Assembly: GCF_044872765.1 (NCBI RefSeq)
Contig: NZ_CP085253.1
Span: forward strand, 930,001-994,000
Length of the DNA: 64,000 bases
Origin: Micrococcus sp023147585
Lineage (GTDB): Bacteria; Actinomycetota; Actinomycetes; Actinomycetales; Micrococcaceae
Direction: 5' to 3'
The notes beneath the pieces were generated by a model. It was given only the letters and a program-made list of their open reading frames with translations. It ran no database searches and had not been told where the DNA came from. Below, piece by piece: positions 9,207 through 17,712 of the stretch (the stretch's first letter is position 1; each line of letters starts with the position of its first letter). The translations under genes were made by a program, and so were the position numbers.

Positions 9207-10124
9207 ATGAGCGCCCCTGCCGCTCCGCGCCGCCGGCCGTCCCTGGCGCGGCGCGCCCTCGTCACGGCCACGGGCGTGCTCGTGCTCGGCGGCCTCGGGG
9301 CGGGCGCGTGGTGGGCCTCGGAGGCCGGCCACGGCCCGCTGCTCGGCCCGGAGGTGTGCCTCGTGATCACCGACGACGGCGCGCACCACCGCCTCTCCCC
9401 GGACCGCGCCGCCGTCGCGGGCGTGATCGCAGCGACCGCGCAGGAGCGCGGGCTGCCGCCGCGCGCGGCCACGATCGGGATCGCCACCGGCATCCAGGAG
9501 TCGGGCCTGCGGGCCCTCGACCACGGGGACCAGGCCGGCCCCGACTCGCGCGGCGTGTTCCAGCAGCGCCCCTCGCAGGGCTGGGGCACGCAGGAGGAGG
9601 TCATGGACCCGGTGTACGCGGCGAACGCGTTCTTCGCCGCGCTGGAGGACATCGCCCCGGACTATCAGGACATGGCCGTCACCGAGGCCGCCCAGGCGGT
9701 GCAGCGCTCGGCCTACCCGGACGCCTACGCGGACCACGAGGTCGAGGCCCGCGCCTGGGCCGCCGCGCTCACGGGCGAGTGGACCGAGAAGCTGCGCTGC
9801 CGCCTCGACACGCCGGGCGAGGCGGACCCGGAGGGCTTCCTCGCCACCGCGGCGCGCCAGCACCCCTCCGTCGCATGGAGCCGCCCGCCCGAGGACTCGC
9901 CGAGCGGCAGGACCGTGGCGGTCGCGGGCGGCACGGGCGGCCTGGACGATGCCGAGGCCCGCTCCCTCGCCGCCTGGTCCGTGGTCAACGCGGACGCCCA
10001 CGGGGTGCGCACCGTGGAGACCGGGGACCTCGTGTGGGAGCGGTCGGGCGGCGGCGGGTTCGTCAGCCGCGCCGAGGCCGGGATCGATCAGACTCCGGTG
10101 GAGGGCGTGCGCGTCACCTTCTGA
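9207..10124 (+). CDS. Secreted or anchored lysozyme-like (transglycosylase-fold) protein
   Basis: 305 residues. Basic N-terminus, then a membrane segment or uncleaved signal (ALVTATGVLVLGGLGAGAWW, residues 16-35). The core contains GIATGIQESGLRALDHGDQ and GVFQQRPSQGWGTQEEVMDP. This 'QESxL...GxFQQRPSQGWGT' block recurs in many actinobacterial wall hydrolase-associated proteins and resembles the catalytic Glu region of lytic transglycosylases (Glu in IQES). Enzymatic activity is inference. The gene begins 2 bp after the dapD stop, so a link with peptidoglycan precursor supply is plausible. A hairpin terminator follows. Confidence 0.6.
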   Translation: MSAPAAPRRRPSLARRALVTATGVLVLGGLGAGAWWASEAGHGPLLGPEVCLVITDDGAHHRLSPDRAAVAGVIAATAQERGLPPRAATIGIATGIQESGLRALDHGDQAGPDSRGVFQQRPSQGWGTQEEVMDPVYAANAFFAALEDIAPDYQDMAVTEAAQAVQRSAYPDAYADHEVEARAWAAALTGEWTEKLRCRLDTPGEADPEGFLATAARQHPSVAWSRPPEDSPSGRTVAVAGGTGGLDDAEARSLAAWSVVNADAHGVRTVETGDLVWERSGGGGFVSRAEAGIDQTPVEGVRVTF

Positions 10125-10151
10125 GCGGCGCGGGTTCGCGCCGACGACGAC

Positions 10152-10190
10152 GCCGGCCCGCCGCCTCCGCGAGGAGGACGACGGGCCGGC
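10152..10190. terminator. Terminator between convergent genes
   Basis: 9-bp GC stem (10152-10160 with 10182-10190), 21-nt loop, between the wall-associated gene and gltA, which converge here. Confidence 0.55.
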
Positions 10191-10214
10191 GGACCCCCGA
10201 GCGGGGCGTGCGGT

Positions 10215-11501
10215 TCAGCGCTGCGGGTACTGGCGCAGCGGCTCGCCCACGTAGATCTGGCGGGGACGGCCGATCTTGGTGGCCGGATCCTCCATGAGCT
10301 CGCGCCACTGGGCGATCCACCCGGGCAGGCGGCCCAGGGCGAAGAGGACGGTGAACATCTTCTCCGGGAAGCCCATGGCCTTGTAGATCACGCCGGTGTA
10401 GAAGTCGACGTTCGGGTAGAGCTTGCGCTCCACGAAGTAGTCGTCGGCCAGGGCCTTCTCCTCGAGGCGCTGCGCGATCTCGAGGAGCTCGTCGTTGCCG
10501 CCGAGCTTGGCGAGGATGTCCTCGGCGGTCGTCTTGATGATCCTCGCGCGCGGGTCGTAGTTCTTGTACACGCGGTGGCCGAAGCCCATCAGGCGGACGC
10601 CGTCCTCCTTGTTCTTCACCTTCTCCATGAAGTCCTCGGGCTTCGTGCCCTCGGCCTGGATCTTGCGGAGCATGTTCAGCACGGCCTCGTTGGCGCCGCC
10701 GTGCAGCGGGCCGTAAAGCGCGTTGACGCCCGCCGAGACGGAGGCGAAGAGGTTCGCCTCGGTGGAGCCGACGAGGCGCACCGTGGAGGTGGAGGCGTTC
10801 TGCTCGTGGTCCGCGTGCAGCATGAGGAGCAGATCGAGCGCCTTGACCATGTCCGGGTCGATCTCGTACTCCTCGGCGGGCACGCCGAAGCACAGGCGGA
10901 GGAAGTTCTCCACGTAGTTCAGGTTGTTGTGCGGGTACATGAAGGGCTGGCCGAGCGACTTCTTGAACGCGTAGGAGGCCAGCACCGGCAGCTTGCCCAG
11001 CAGGCGGATGGTGGAGATGTGCACCTGGTCCGGGTCGTGCGGGTCCAGGGAGTCGCCGTAGAACGTGGAGAGGGCGGACACGGAGGAGGACAGCACCGGC
11101 ATCGGGTGCGCGTCGCGCGGGAAGCCGTTGAAGAACATCTTCAGGTCCTCGTGCACCATGTTGTGGCGGAGGATGTTGGTCTCCCAGTCGGCGAGCGCCT
11201 CCTTGGTCTCCGGCAGCTCGCCGTAGATCAGGAGGTAGGCGACCTCCATGAAGGAGGAGTTCGCCGCGAGGTCCTCGATCGCGTAGCCGCGGTAGCGCAG
11301 GATGCCCTGGTCGCCGTCGATGTAGGTCACGGCGGACTTGGCGTTCGCGGTGTTCATGAAGCCGGGGTCGTAGGTCACGTCGCCGGTCTCCTTGAGGAGC
11401 GGGGCGATCTTGATGCCGTCGTTGCCGGCCGTGGCGCGCTCGATGCCGAGCTCCAGGCTCTTCTCGCCGACATTCAGCCGGACGGACTCGTTCTCAGTCA
11501 C
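10215..11501 (-). CDS. gltA: Citrate synthase (type II)
   Basis: 428 residues, the usual length of hexameric bacterial citrate synthases. Catalytic residues are visible: His267 in GPLHGGANE, His309 in MGFGHRVYK and Asp366 in YPNVDFYTG. The N-terminal domain with YIDGDQGILRYRGYAI is typical. It condenses acetyl-CoA with oxaloacetate at the entry to the TCA cycle. The start is GTG 11501, with a GAGGGAG ribosome binding site about 6-8 nt upstream. The gene is monocistronic, with dapC upstream on the same strand 140 bp away and a terminator downstream. Confidence 0.96.
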   Translation of the reverse strand: MTENESVRLNVGEKSLELGIERATAGNDGIKIAPLLKETGDVTYDPGFMNTANAKSAVTYIDGDQGILRYRGYAIEDLAANSSFMEVAYLLIYGELPETKEALADWETNILRHNMVHEDLKMFFNGFPRDAHPMPVLSSSVSALSTFYGDSLDPHDPDQVHISTIRLLGKLPVLASYAFKKSLGQPFMYPHNNLNYVENFLRLCFGVPAEEYEIDPDMVKALDLLLMLHADHEQNASTSTVRLVGSTEANLFASVSAGVNALYGPLHGGANEAVLNMLRKIQAEGTKPEDFMEKVKNKEDGVRLMGFGHRVYKNYDPRARIIKTTAEDILAKLGGNDELLEIAQRLEEKALADDYFVERKLYPNVDFYTGVIYKAMGFPEKMFTVLFALGRLPGWIAQWRELMEDPATKIGRPRQIYVGEPLRQYPQR

Positions 11502-11641
11502 GGGAAACTCCCTCGTCGTGGTTCATGGATGGCCCCGCGCAGCACGCGAGGATGGGGCACACCGCACGTGGGGACGTCTGCGGCCCACGCTACCAACTCC
11601 CGTGCCCGGCGGGGCACGGGGGCGGCGCGGCGGCGACGGTG

Positions 11642-12793
11642 TCAGTCCCGCGCGGCTGCGCGCTCGGTGAGCCGGCGGGCGGCGCGGGCGACGGCGTCGT
11701 CCGAGGCCGTGAGCGCGACGCGCACGTAGCCCTGGCCGGCCGGGCCGTAGAAGACGCCGGGCCCGGCGACGATGCCGAGGTCGGCCAGCGCCCCCAGCAG
11801 GTCCCACGAGTCCTGTTCCGTGGCGGCGGACGGGTCGGTGTCTGCGCGGCGCGTCCACAGGTAGAGGCCCGCCTCGGAGTGGTCCACGGCGCAGCCGGCC
11901 GCCTCCAGCGCGGGCTTGAGGAGCGCGCGGCGGCGCCGGTAGCGGTCCTTCTGCTCGGCCACGTGCGCGTCGTCGGCCAGGGCCGCGGCCATCGCGTGCT
12001 GCACGGGCGCGGGCACGATCATGCCCGCGTGCTTGCGCGTGTTCACCAGGGCGGCCACGAGCGCGGGATCGCCCGCGGCGAACGCCGCGCGGTACCCGGC
12101 CAGGTTGGACTGCTTGGAGAGCGAGTACACGCTGAGCAGGCCCGTGAGGTCCCCGCCGGAGACCTCGGGGGCCAGGATGCACGGCACCTGCGTGTCCTCC
12201 CATGCATCCCACCCGAGCTCGGCGTAGCACTCGTCGCCGCACACCACGGCGCCGAGGGCGCGGCCCTGGTCCACGATCCGCTTCAGCGCGTCCGCGGCGA
12301 GGACGGCGCCCGTCGGGTTGGCCGGCGAGTTGGTCCACACGAGGCGCACGCGGGCGCGCACGTCCGGGTCCAGCTCCTCCAGGTCGTCCGCCGCCACGGC
12401 CTGCGCTCCGGCGATCTGCGCACCGATCGCGTACGTGGGGTAGGCGGTGCGCGGGTGCACCACGACGTCGTCCGCACCGAGGCCCAGCAGCGTCGGCAGC
12501 CACGCGATGAACTCCTTGGAGCCCACGGAGGGGATGACGGCGTCCGGGTCCAGCCCGGGGACGCCGCGGCGGCGGGCGAACCAGTCCACCACGGCCCCGC
12601 GCAGCGCGGCGGTCCCGTGCGTGGTGGGGTACCCGTGGGCGTCGGCGGCCTCGGTGAGGGCGCGCCGGATCAGCTCCGGCGTGGGGTCCACGGGCGTGCC
12701 GATGGACAGGTCCACCGTGCCGTCAGGATGCGCGGCCGCGCGCTCACGGTAGGGGGCGAGCGTGTCCCACGGGTAGTCCGGGAGGGTGAGCAT
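11642..12793 (-). CDS. dapC: Succinyldiaminopimelate transaminase
   Basis: 383 residues, class I/II fold type I aminotransferase. NSPANPTG (155-162), the YGD/CGDECY region (near 186-190) and the PLP lysine in YSLSKQSNLAGYR (Lys227) are present. The N-terminus LPDYPWDTLAPYRERAAAHPDG is the signature of the actinobacterial DapC group. It converts N-succinyl-2-amino-6-ketopimelate to succinyl-LL-DAP with glutamate. The neighbouring ferredoxin gene fdxA six bases upstream is a conserved actinobacterial arrangement (fdxA-dapC), which strongly supports the call. Confidence 0.92.
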   Translation of the reverse strand: MLTLPDYPWDTLAPYRERAAAHPDGTVDLSIGTPVDPTPELIRRALTEAADAHGYPTTHGTAALRGAVVDWFARRRGVPGLDPDAVIPSVGSKEFIAWLPTLLGLGADDVVVHPRTAYPTYAIGAQIAGAQAVAADDLEELDPDVRARVRLVWTNSPANPTGAVLAADALKRIVDQGRALGAVVCGDECYAELGWDAWEDTQVPCILAPEVSGGDLTGLLSVYSLSKQSNLAGYRAAFAAGDPALVAALVNTRKHAGMIVPAPVQHAMAAALADDAHVAEQKDRYRRRRALLKPALEAAGCAVDHSEAGLYLWTRRADTDPSAATEQDSWDLLGALADLGIVAGPGVFYGPAGQGYVRVALTASDDAVARAARRLTERAAARD

Positions 12794-12799
12794 GGGCGC

Positions 12800-13126
12800 T
12801 CAGGCGTCCGCGTTCTGCGGCGGCAGGGCGGCGATGATCGGGTGGTCCTTGGCGATCTTGCCCAGCTTGGCCGCGCCGCCCGGGGAGCCGAGGTCATCGA
12901 AGAACTCGACGTTGGCCTTGTAGTACTCGGCCCACTCCTCGGGGGTGTCGTCCTCGTAGTAGATGGCCTCCACGGGGCACACCGGCTCGCACGCGCCGCA
13001 GTCGACGCACTCGTCCGGGTGGATGTAGAGGGAGCGCTCGCCCTCGTAGATGCAGTCCACGGGGCATTCGTCGATGCACGCCTTGTCCTTGACGTCCACG
13101 CATGGCAACGCGATCACATAGGTCAT
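12800..13126 (-). CDS. fdxA: Seven-iron ferredoxin
   Basis: 108 residues. Cysteines at 9, 17, 21, 25 and the motif CVDCGACEPVCP (Cys40, 43, 46, 50) fit a [3Fe-4S][4Fe-4S] ferredoxin of the FdxA group. The C-terminal half (EEWAEYYKANVEFFDDLGSP...AALPPQ) is the family's typical extension. It is a small soluble electron carrier. The ATG at 13126 overlaps the stop of the upstream membrane-protein gene by four bases (ATGA), and dapC follows after 6 bp. Confidence 0.93.
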   Translation of the reverse strand: MTYVIALPCVDVKDKACIDECPVDCIYEGERSLYIHPDECVDCGACEPVCPVEAIYYEDDTPEEWAEYYKANVEFFDDLGSPGGAAKLGKIAKDHPIIAALPPQNADA

Positions 13127-13638
13127 GACTGACCGTCCACCTCTCGTCGGTGATGGGGGTTCGGGGCTTCCGCCCAGGGTACTCTCTCGGTCCGACGCGG
13201 GCCCCTGCGCCCGCCCCGGGCGGCGAGGGCCGGCAGCACCACGCCGAGCACGGGCAGGCCCGCGATCCAGGCCACCGAGGCCAGTGCGGCGCCCGGCATC
13301 GCCGCGAACACGTCCGGCGTCCACGGCAGGCCCAGGCGGTCCGTCGCCGGCAGGCGGCAGAGCGCGAGCGCGGCGGTGAACGCGCCCACCGCGACGGCGG
13401 CGCCGGCCGGGAGGGCCCGCCCGCCGGCGTCGGCGGTGCGGCGCATCCACCACCACTGGGCGGACCCCGCCAGCAGCAGCGCCAGGGCGGCGCCCCACGG
13501 CAGGGTCCAGGCGCCCGCGAGCGGGGCCGCGTTCAGGTGGGTGGCGGTGCCGAGGGCGCCGACTCCCAGGCCGAGCAGCACCCCGCCGACGGCGGACGCC
13601 GCCGGCGGGGTGGGCCGCTCGGCGGACGTGTCAGGCAC
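13123..13638 (-). CDS. Small multi-pass membrane protein of unknown function
   Basis: 171 residues with about four hydrophobic segments (AVGGVLLGLGVGALG; WGAALALLLAGSAQWWWM; LPAGAAVAVGAFTAALAL; ALASVAWIAGLPVLGVVLPA) and a basic C-terminal tail. I do not recognise a named family; similar small membrane proteins occur next to fdxA or typA in other Micrococcales. The start is GTG 13638, which overlaps the end of typA by 8 bp, and the stop overlaps fdxA by 4 bp. This suggests a coupled run typA, this gene, fdxA, dapC. Confidence 0.7.
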   Translation of the reverse strand: MPDTSAERPTPPAASAVGGVLLGLGVGALGTATHLNAAPLAGAWTLPWGAALALLLAGSAQWWWMRRTADAGGRALPAGAAVAVGAFTAALALCRLPATDRLGLPWTPDVFAAMPGAALASVAWIAGLPVLGVVLPALAARGGRRGPRRTERVPWAEAPNPHHRREVDGQS

Positions 13639-15541
13639 GGGCGCGCTGGCGGGCGGCCTTGTTGCGCTCGTTGGCGTCCAGGATCACCTTGCGGATGCGG
13701 ATCGACTCCGGGGTGATCTCCACGCACTCGTCCTCGCGGGCGAACTCGAGGGACTCCTCGAGGGTGAGGATGTGCGGCGGGGTGAGGCCCTCGAAGTTGT
13801 CGGCCGAGGCCGATCGCATGTTCGTGAGCTTCTTCTCCTTGGTGATGTTGACGTCCATGTCGTCCGCGCGCGAGTTCTCGCCGACGATCATGCCCTCGTA
13901 CACCTCAGAGCCCGGATTGATGAAGAACGTGCCGCGCTCCTGCAGGTTGATCATGGCGAACGGCGTGGCGGTGCCCGCGCGGTCGGCCATGAGCGAGCCG
14001 TTGGTGCGGTACTCGATCTCCCCGGCCCACGGCTCGTAGCCGGCGGCCTCGGAGGAGGCGATGCCGGCGCCGCGGGTCTCCGTGAGGAAGCGCGTGCGGA
14101 AGCCGATCAGGCCGCGGGCGGGCACGAGGAACTCCATGCGGATCCAGCCGGTGCCGTGGTTGGACATCTCCTGCATGCGGCCCTTGCGGGCGGCCATGAG
14201 CTGTGTGACGCCGCCCATGAACTCGTCCGGGATGTCGATGGTCATGCGCTCCATGGGCTCGTGGACCTTGCCGTCCACGGTCTTGGTGACCACCTGGGGC
14301 TTGCCGACGGTGAGCTCGAAGCCCTCGCGGCGCATCTGCTCCACGAGGATGGCCAGGGCGAGCTCGCCGCGGCCCTGGACCTCCCACGCGTCGGGGCGCT
14401 CGGTGGGGAGCACCTTGAGGGACACGTTGCCGATGAGCTCCTTGTCCAGGCGGTCCTTCACCTGGCGCGCGGTGACCTTGGCGCCCTTGACGCGGCCGGC
14501 CAACGGGGACGTGTTGATGCCCACGGTCATGGAGATGGCCGGATCGTCCACCGTGATGAGCGGCAGGGGCTTGGGGTTCTCGGCGTCGGTGAGCGTCTCG
14601 CCGATCATGATGTCCTCGATGCCGGCCACGGCGACGATCTCGCCCGGGCCGGCGGACTCCGCGGGGACCCGCTCGAGGCCGCGGGTGGCGAGGAGCTCGG
14701 TGATCTTGACGTTCTTCAGCTGGCCGTCCTGGCGGGCCCAGGCCACGGTCTGCCCCTTCTTGAGGGTGCCGTTGAAGATGCGCAGCAGCGCGAGGCGGCC
14801 CAGGAACGGGGAGGCGTCCAGGTTGGTCACGTGGGCCTGCAGGACCTCGCCCTCCGTGAAGGTGGGGGCGGGGATGTTGGACATGATCACCTTGAACAGC
14901 GGCTCGAGGTCCTCGGCGTCCGGCAGGGCGCCGTCCTCGGGCTGGTTCACGGAGGCGCGGCCGGCCTTGCCGGAGGCGAACACGACGGGCACGTCCAGCA
15001 CGGCGTCCAGGTCCAGGTCCGGGTCCTCCTCGGCGAGGTCCGAGGCCAGGCCGAGCAGCAGGTCCATGGAGTCGGAGACGACGCCGTCGATGCGGGCGTC
15101 CGGGCGGTCGGTCTTGTTGACCACGAGCACCACGGGCAGCTTGGCCGCGAGGGCCTTGCGCAGCACGAAGCGGGTCTGGGGCAGCGGGCCCTCGGACGCG
15201 TCCACGAGCAGGACGACGCCGTCCACCATGGACAGGCCGCGCTCCACCTCGCCGCCGAAGTCGGCGTGGCCGGGGGTGTCGATCACGTTGATGGTGACGG
15301 TCTCGCCCTCGGGGGCCGACGGGCCGGAGTAGAACACCGTGGTGTTCTTGGCGAGGATGGTGATGCCCTTCTCACGCTCGAGGTCGCCGGAGTCCATGAC
15401 GCGCTCGGCCACGTCGCCGTGCGCGGCGAAGGATCCGGTCTGGCGGAGCATGGCGTCCACGAGGGTGGTCTTGCCGTGGTCCACGTGGGCCACGATGGCC
15501 ACGTTGCGCAGATCGGAGCGGCGGGTTTCGGTCGAGGTCAT
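13631..15541 (-). CDS. typA: Ribosome-associated GTPase TypA/BipA
   Basis: 636 residues. The GTPase domain has AHVDHGKTT (P-loop, 18-26), switch II DTPGHADF and the base motif NKTDRPDAR. The REKGITI segment is the translational GTPase hallmark. The C-terminal part contains the TypA-specific ARKGRMQEMSNHGTGWIRME and PARGLIGFRTRFLT segments. TypA binds the ribosome and supports growth under stress, possibly in 50S assembly. ATG 15541 starts directly on the conserved N-terminus. It heads the overlapping run that continues with the small membrane protein, fdxA and dapC. Confidence 0.95.
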   Translation of the reverse strand: MTSTETRRSDLRNVAIVAHVDHGKTTLVDAMLRQTGSFAAHGDVAERVMDSGDLEREKGITILAKNTTVFYSGPSAPEGETVTINVIDTPGHADFGGEVERGLSMVDGVVLLVDASEGPLPQTRFVLRKALAAKLPVVLVVNKTDRPDARIDGVVSDSMDLLLGLASDLAEEDPDLDLDAVLDVPVVFASGKAGRASVNQPEDGALPDAEDLEPLFKVIMSNIPAPTFTEGEVLQAHVTNLDASPFLGRLALLRIFNGTLKKGQTVAWARQDGQLKNVKITELLATRGLERVPAESAGPGEIVAVAGIEDIMIGETLTDAENPKPLPLITVDDPAISMTVGINTSPLAGRVKGAKVTARQVKDRLDKELIGNVSLKVLPTERPDAWEVQGRGELALAILVEQMRREGFELTVGKPQVVTKTVDGKVHEPMERMTIDIPDEFMGGVTQLMAARKGRMQEMSNHGTGWIRMEFLVPARGLIGFRTRFLTETRGAGIASSEAAGYEPWAGEIEYRTNGSLMADRAGTATPFAMINLQERGTFFINPGSEVYEGMIVGENSRADDMDVNITKEKKLTNMRSASADNFEGLTPPHILTLEESLEFAREDECVEITPESIRIRKVILDANERNKAARQRARA

Positions 15542-15589
15542 GGGGGTCCTGTCCGGTTCGGCAGTCAAAGAGGCGGGGCGCACGACGAC

Positions 15590-15625
15590 GGCGGCCCCGG
15601 TGCGATCATACGCGCCGGGGCCGCC
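15590..15625 (-). terminator. Terminator of the opp operon
   Basis: 11-bp GC stem (15590-15600 with 15615-15625) and 14-nt loop, downstream of the OppDF stop and upstream of typA. Confidence 0.65.
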
Positions 15626-15666
15626 GCCGTCGGGCCGGGGGACGGACGGGGCGACCGTCCGGTCCG

Positions 15667-17712
15667 TCAGTACACGCCCTCGCCGAGGGAGGCGAGGAAC
15701 TCGCGGCGCTGCTGACGCCGCTCGGCCTGCTGGTCCGGGTCCGGCACGGGGGCCGCGGCCAGGAGCCGGCGGGTGTACTCCTCGCGCGGGTGGTGCAGCA
15801 CCTCCTCCACGGGACCCTGCTCCACCTGCTTGCCGTCCTTGAGCACGAGCACCTTGTGCGCCAGCATGTCCACCACCGCCAGGTCGTGGGACACGAAGAG
15901 GCACGCGAACTCGTAGCGGTGCTGCAGCTCGGCGAACATGTCGAGCACGGCGGCCTGGACGGAGACGTCCAGCGCCGACGTGGGCTCGTCCGCGATCAGC
16001 ACCTCGGGATCCAGGGTCAGCGCACGCGCGATGGAGATGCGCTGGCGCTGGCCGCCGGAGAGCTCGTGCGGGAAGCGGTTCACCACGCTGCGCGGCAGCT
16101 TCACCGCGTCCAGGAGCTCCTCGGCGCGGGCCAGGCGCGAGCGCCGGTCCCCCACGCCGTGGACCACCATGGGCTCGGTGATGATGTCGCCGATCGGGAA
16201 GCGCGGGTCCAGCGAGGCCGCCGGGTCCTGGAACACGACGCCGATCCGGCGACGCAGGGCCTTCTGCTGCGCCTTCGGGATCGTCGCGAGGTCCTCGCCC
16301 TGGATGCGCAGGGCACCCGAGGCGATCGGGAGGAGCCCGAGCACGGACTTCGCGATCGTGGACTTGCCCGAGCCGGACTCGCCCACGAGGCCCAGGATCT
16401 CCCCGGGCGCCACCGTGAAGCTGACGTCGTGCACCACGCGGTTCCTCTTGCCCCGGTGGTCGTACTCGAGGTTGAGGTTCTCCGCCTCGATCGCGTACCG
16501 GGCCCGCGTCTGCGTGGAGGTGACGGGCTCCGGCTCGGCCACCTGGTAGGCGGCGCCCAGCCGGGGCACGGCCGAGAGCAGCTTCTGCGTGTAGGGGTGC
16601 TGCGGGTGCTGGAGCACCTGGTGCACGGAGCCCTGCTCCACGAGCTCGCCGTGGAGCATCACACACACGCGGTCCGCCATGTCCGCGACCACGCCCATGT
16701 TGTGCGTGATCAGCAGGATGCCGGTGTTCATCTTGCTCTTCAGCGAGCGCAGCAGCTCCAGGATCTCCGCCTGGACGGTCACGTCGAGGGCCGTGGTGGG
16801 CTCGTCGGCGATGATCATCTTCGGCGAGCAGCTGATGGCCATCGCGATCACGATGCGCTGGCGCTGGCCGCCGGAGAACTGATGCGGGTACTGCTTGAGA
16901 CGGTTCTCCGGGTCCGGGATGCCCACCATGGTGAGCAGCTCGATCGCGCGCTTGTCCGCCTCCGTGCCGAAGGCGAGCCCGTGCAGCTCGAGGGCCTCCG
17001 TGAGCTGGTCGCCCACCGTGAGCACGGGGTTCAGGGCGGTCATGGGCTCCTGGAAGACCATGGCCACGTCCTTGCCGCGCACCGAGCGCAGCCGTCCCGG
17101 GGACATCGTGAGGATCTCCTGGCCGGCCAGGCGCACCGAGCCGGTGATGTCCGCGTTCGAGGGCAGCAGGCCCATCGCGGTGGAGCTGGTCACGGACTTG
17201 CCCGAGCCGGACTCGCCCACGAGCGCCACGACCTCGCCGGGCTTGACGTCGAACGTCACGCCCTTCACGGCGTGGACCGGGCCGAACTCGGTGCTGAACT
17301 GCACGTCCACGTCCTTGAACGCGAGCACGGGCTCGCCGGCGCGGTCGTCGTGGCGGGTGACCACACCGATCGCGCTCGTGGTCGGCCCCGCGACGACGCC
17401 CTCGCTCGCGGGCTCGACGACGGTGCGCTCGCCGACCACGGGGGCGGCCGGGCGGACGTCTGCCGCATCCGCGGACGCGGTGCCCGAGGAGCCGGGCACC
17501 GCGGCACCCACGGCGTCGAGGTCGACGGCGGAGGAGCCGTGCGTCCCGGCGGCGTCGACGCCGTGCGGTCCCACCTCGGGGAAGTCCGCCGCGGTGACGG
17601 GGCCGTCGGTCGGGGCCGGCTGCGTCAGCGCGGTCTCGGTGGCCGGGGCCACGTCCTTCTTCTTCTTTCCGAACATGAAACGGCCTTTCTTGTCGTTCGC
17701 GCTCGAGCTCAC
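15667..17712 (-). CDS. Peptide ABC importer, fused OppD-OppF ATPase
   Basis: 681 residues carrying two complete nucleotide-binding domains in one chain. The first has Walker A GESGSGKS (166-173), signature FSGGQRQR and Walker B IIADEPTTALD. The second repeats GESGSGKST, LSGGQRQR and LIADEPTSALD. Each is followed by the OppD/OppF-type C-terminal extension. A ~125-residue Ala/Thr/Pro/Asp-rich N-terminal region with a basic patch (GKKKKD) precedes the first domain and looks disordered. The fused arrangement is known in actinobacteria. GTG 17712 overlaps the oppC stop as GTGA; an ATG at 17676 would shorten the protein slightly. It energises di- or oligopeptide uptake. Confidence 0.88.
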   Translation of the reverse strand: MSSSANDKKGRFMFGKKKKDVAPATETALTQPAPTDGPVTAADFPEVGPHGVDAAGTHGSSAVDLDAVGAAVPGSSGTASADAADVRPAAPVVGERTVVEPASEGVVAGPTTSAIGVVTRHDDRAGEPVLAFKDVDVQFSTEFGPVHAVKGVTFDVKPGEVVALVGESGSGKSVTSSTAMGLLPSNADITGSVRLAGQEILTMSPGRLRSVRGKDVAMVFQEPMTALNPVLTVGDQLTEALELHGLAFGTEADKRAIELLTMVGIPDPENRLKQYPHQFSGGQRQRIVIAMAISCSPKMIIADEPTTALDVTVQAEILELLRSLKSKMNTGILLITHNMGVVADMADRVCVMLHGELVEQGSVHQVLQHPQHPYTQKLLSAVPRLGAAYQVAEPEPVTSTQTRARYAIEAENLNLEYDHRGKRNRVVHDVSFTVAPGEILGLVGESGSGKSTIAKSVLGLLPIASGALRIQGEDLATIPKAQQKALRRRIGVVFQDPAASLDPRFPIGDIITEPMVVHGVGDRRSRLARAEELLDAVKLPRSVVNRFPHELSGGQRQRISIARALTLDPEVLIADEPTSALDVSVQAAVLDMFAELQHRYEFACLFVSHDLAVVDMLAHKVLVLKDGKQVEQGPVEEVLHHPREEYTRRLLAAAPVPDPDQQAERRQQRREFLASLGEGVY

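Noticed and set aside
13376..15715. A 779-codon plus-strand frame
   Set aside because: Exact antisense of typA, which has every GTPase motif.
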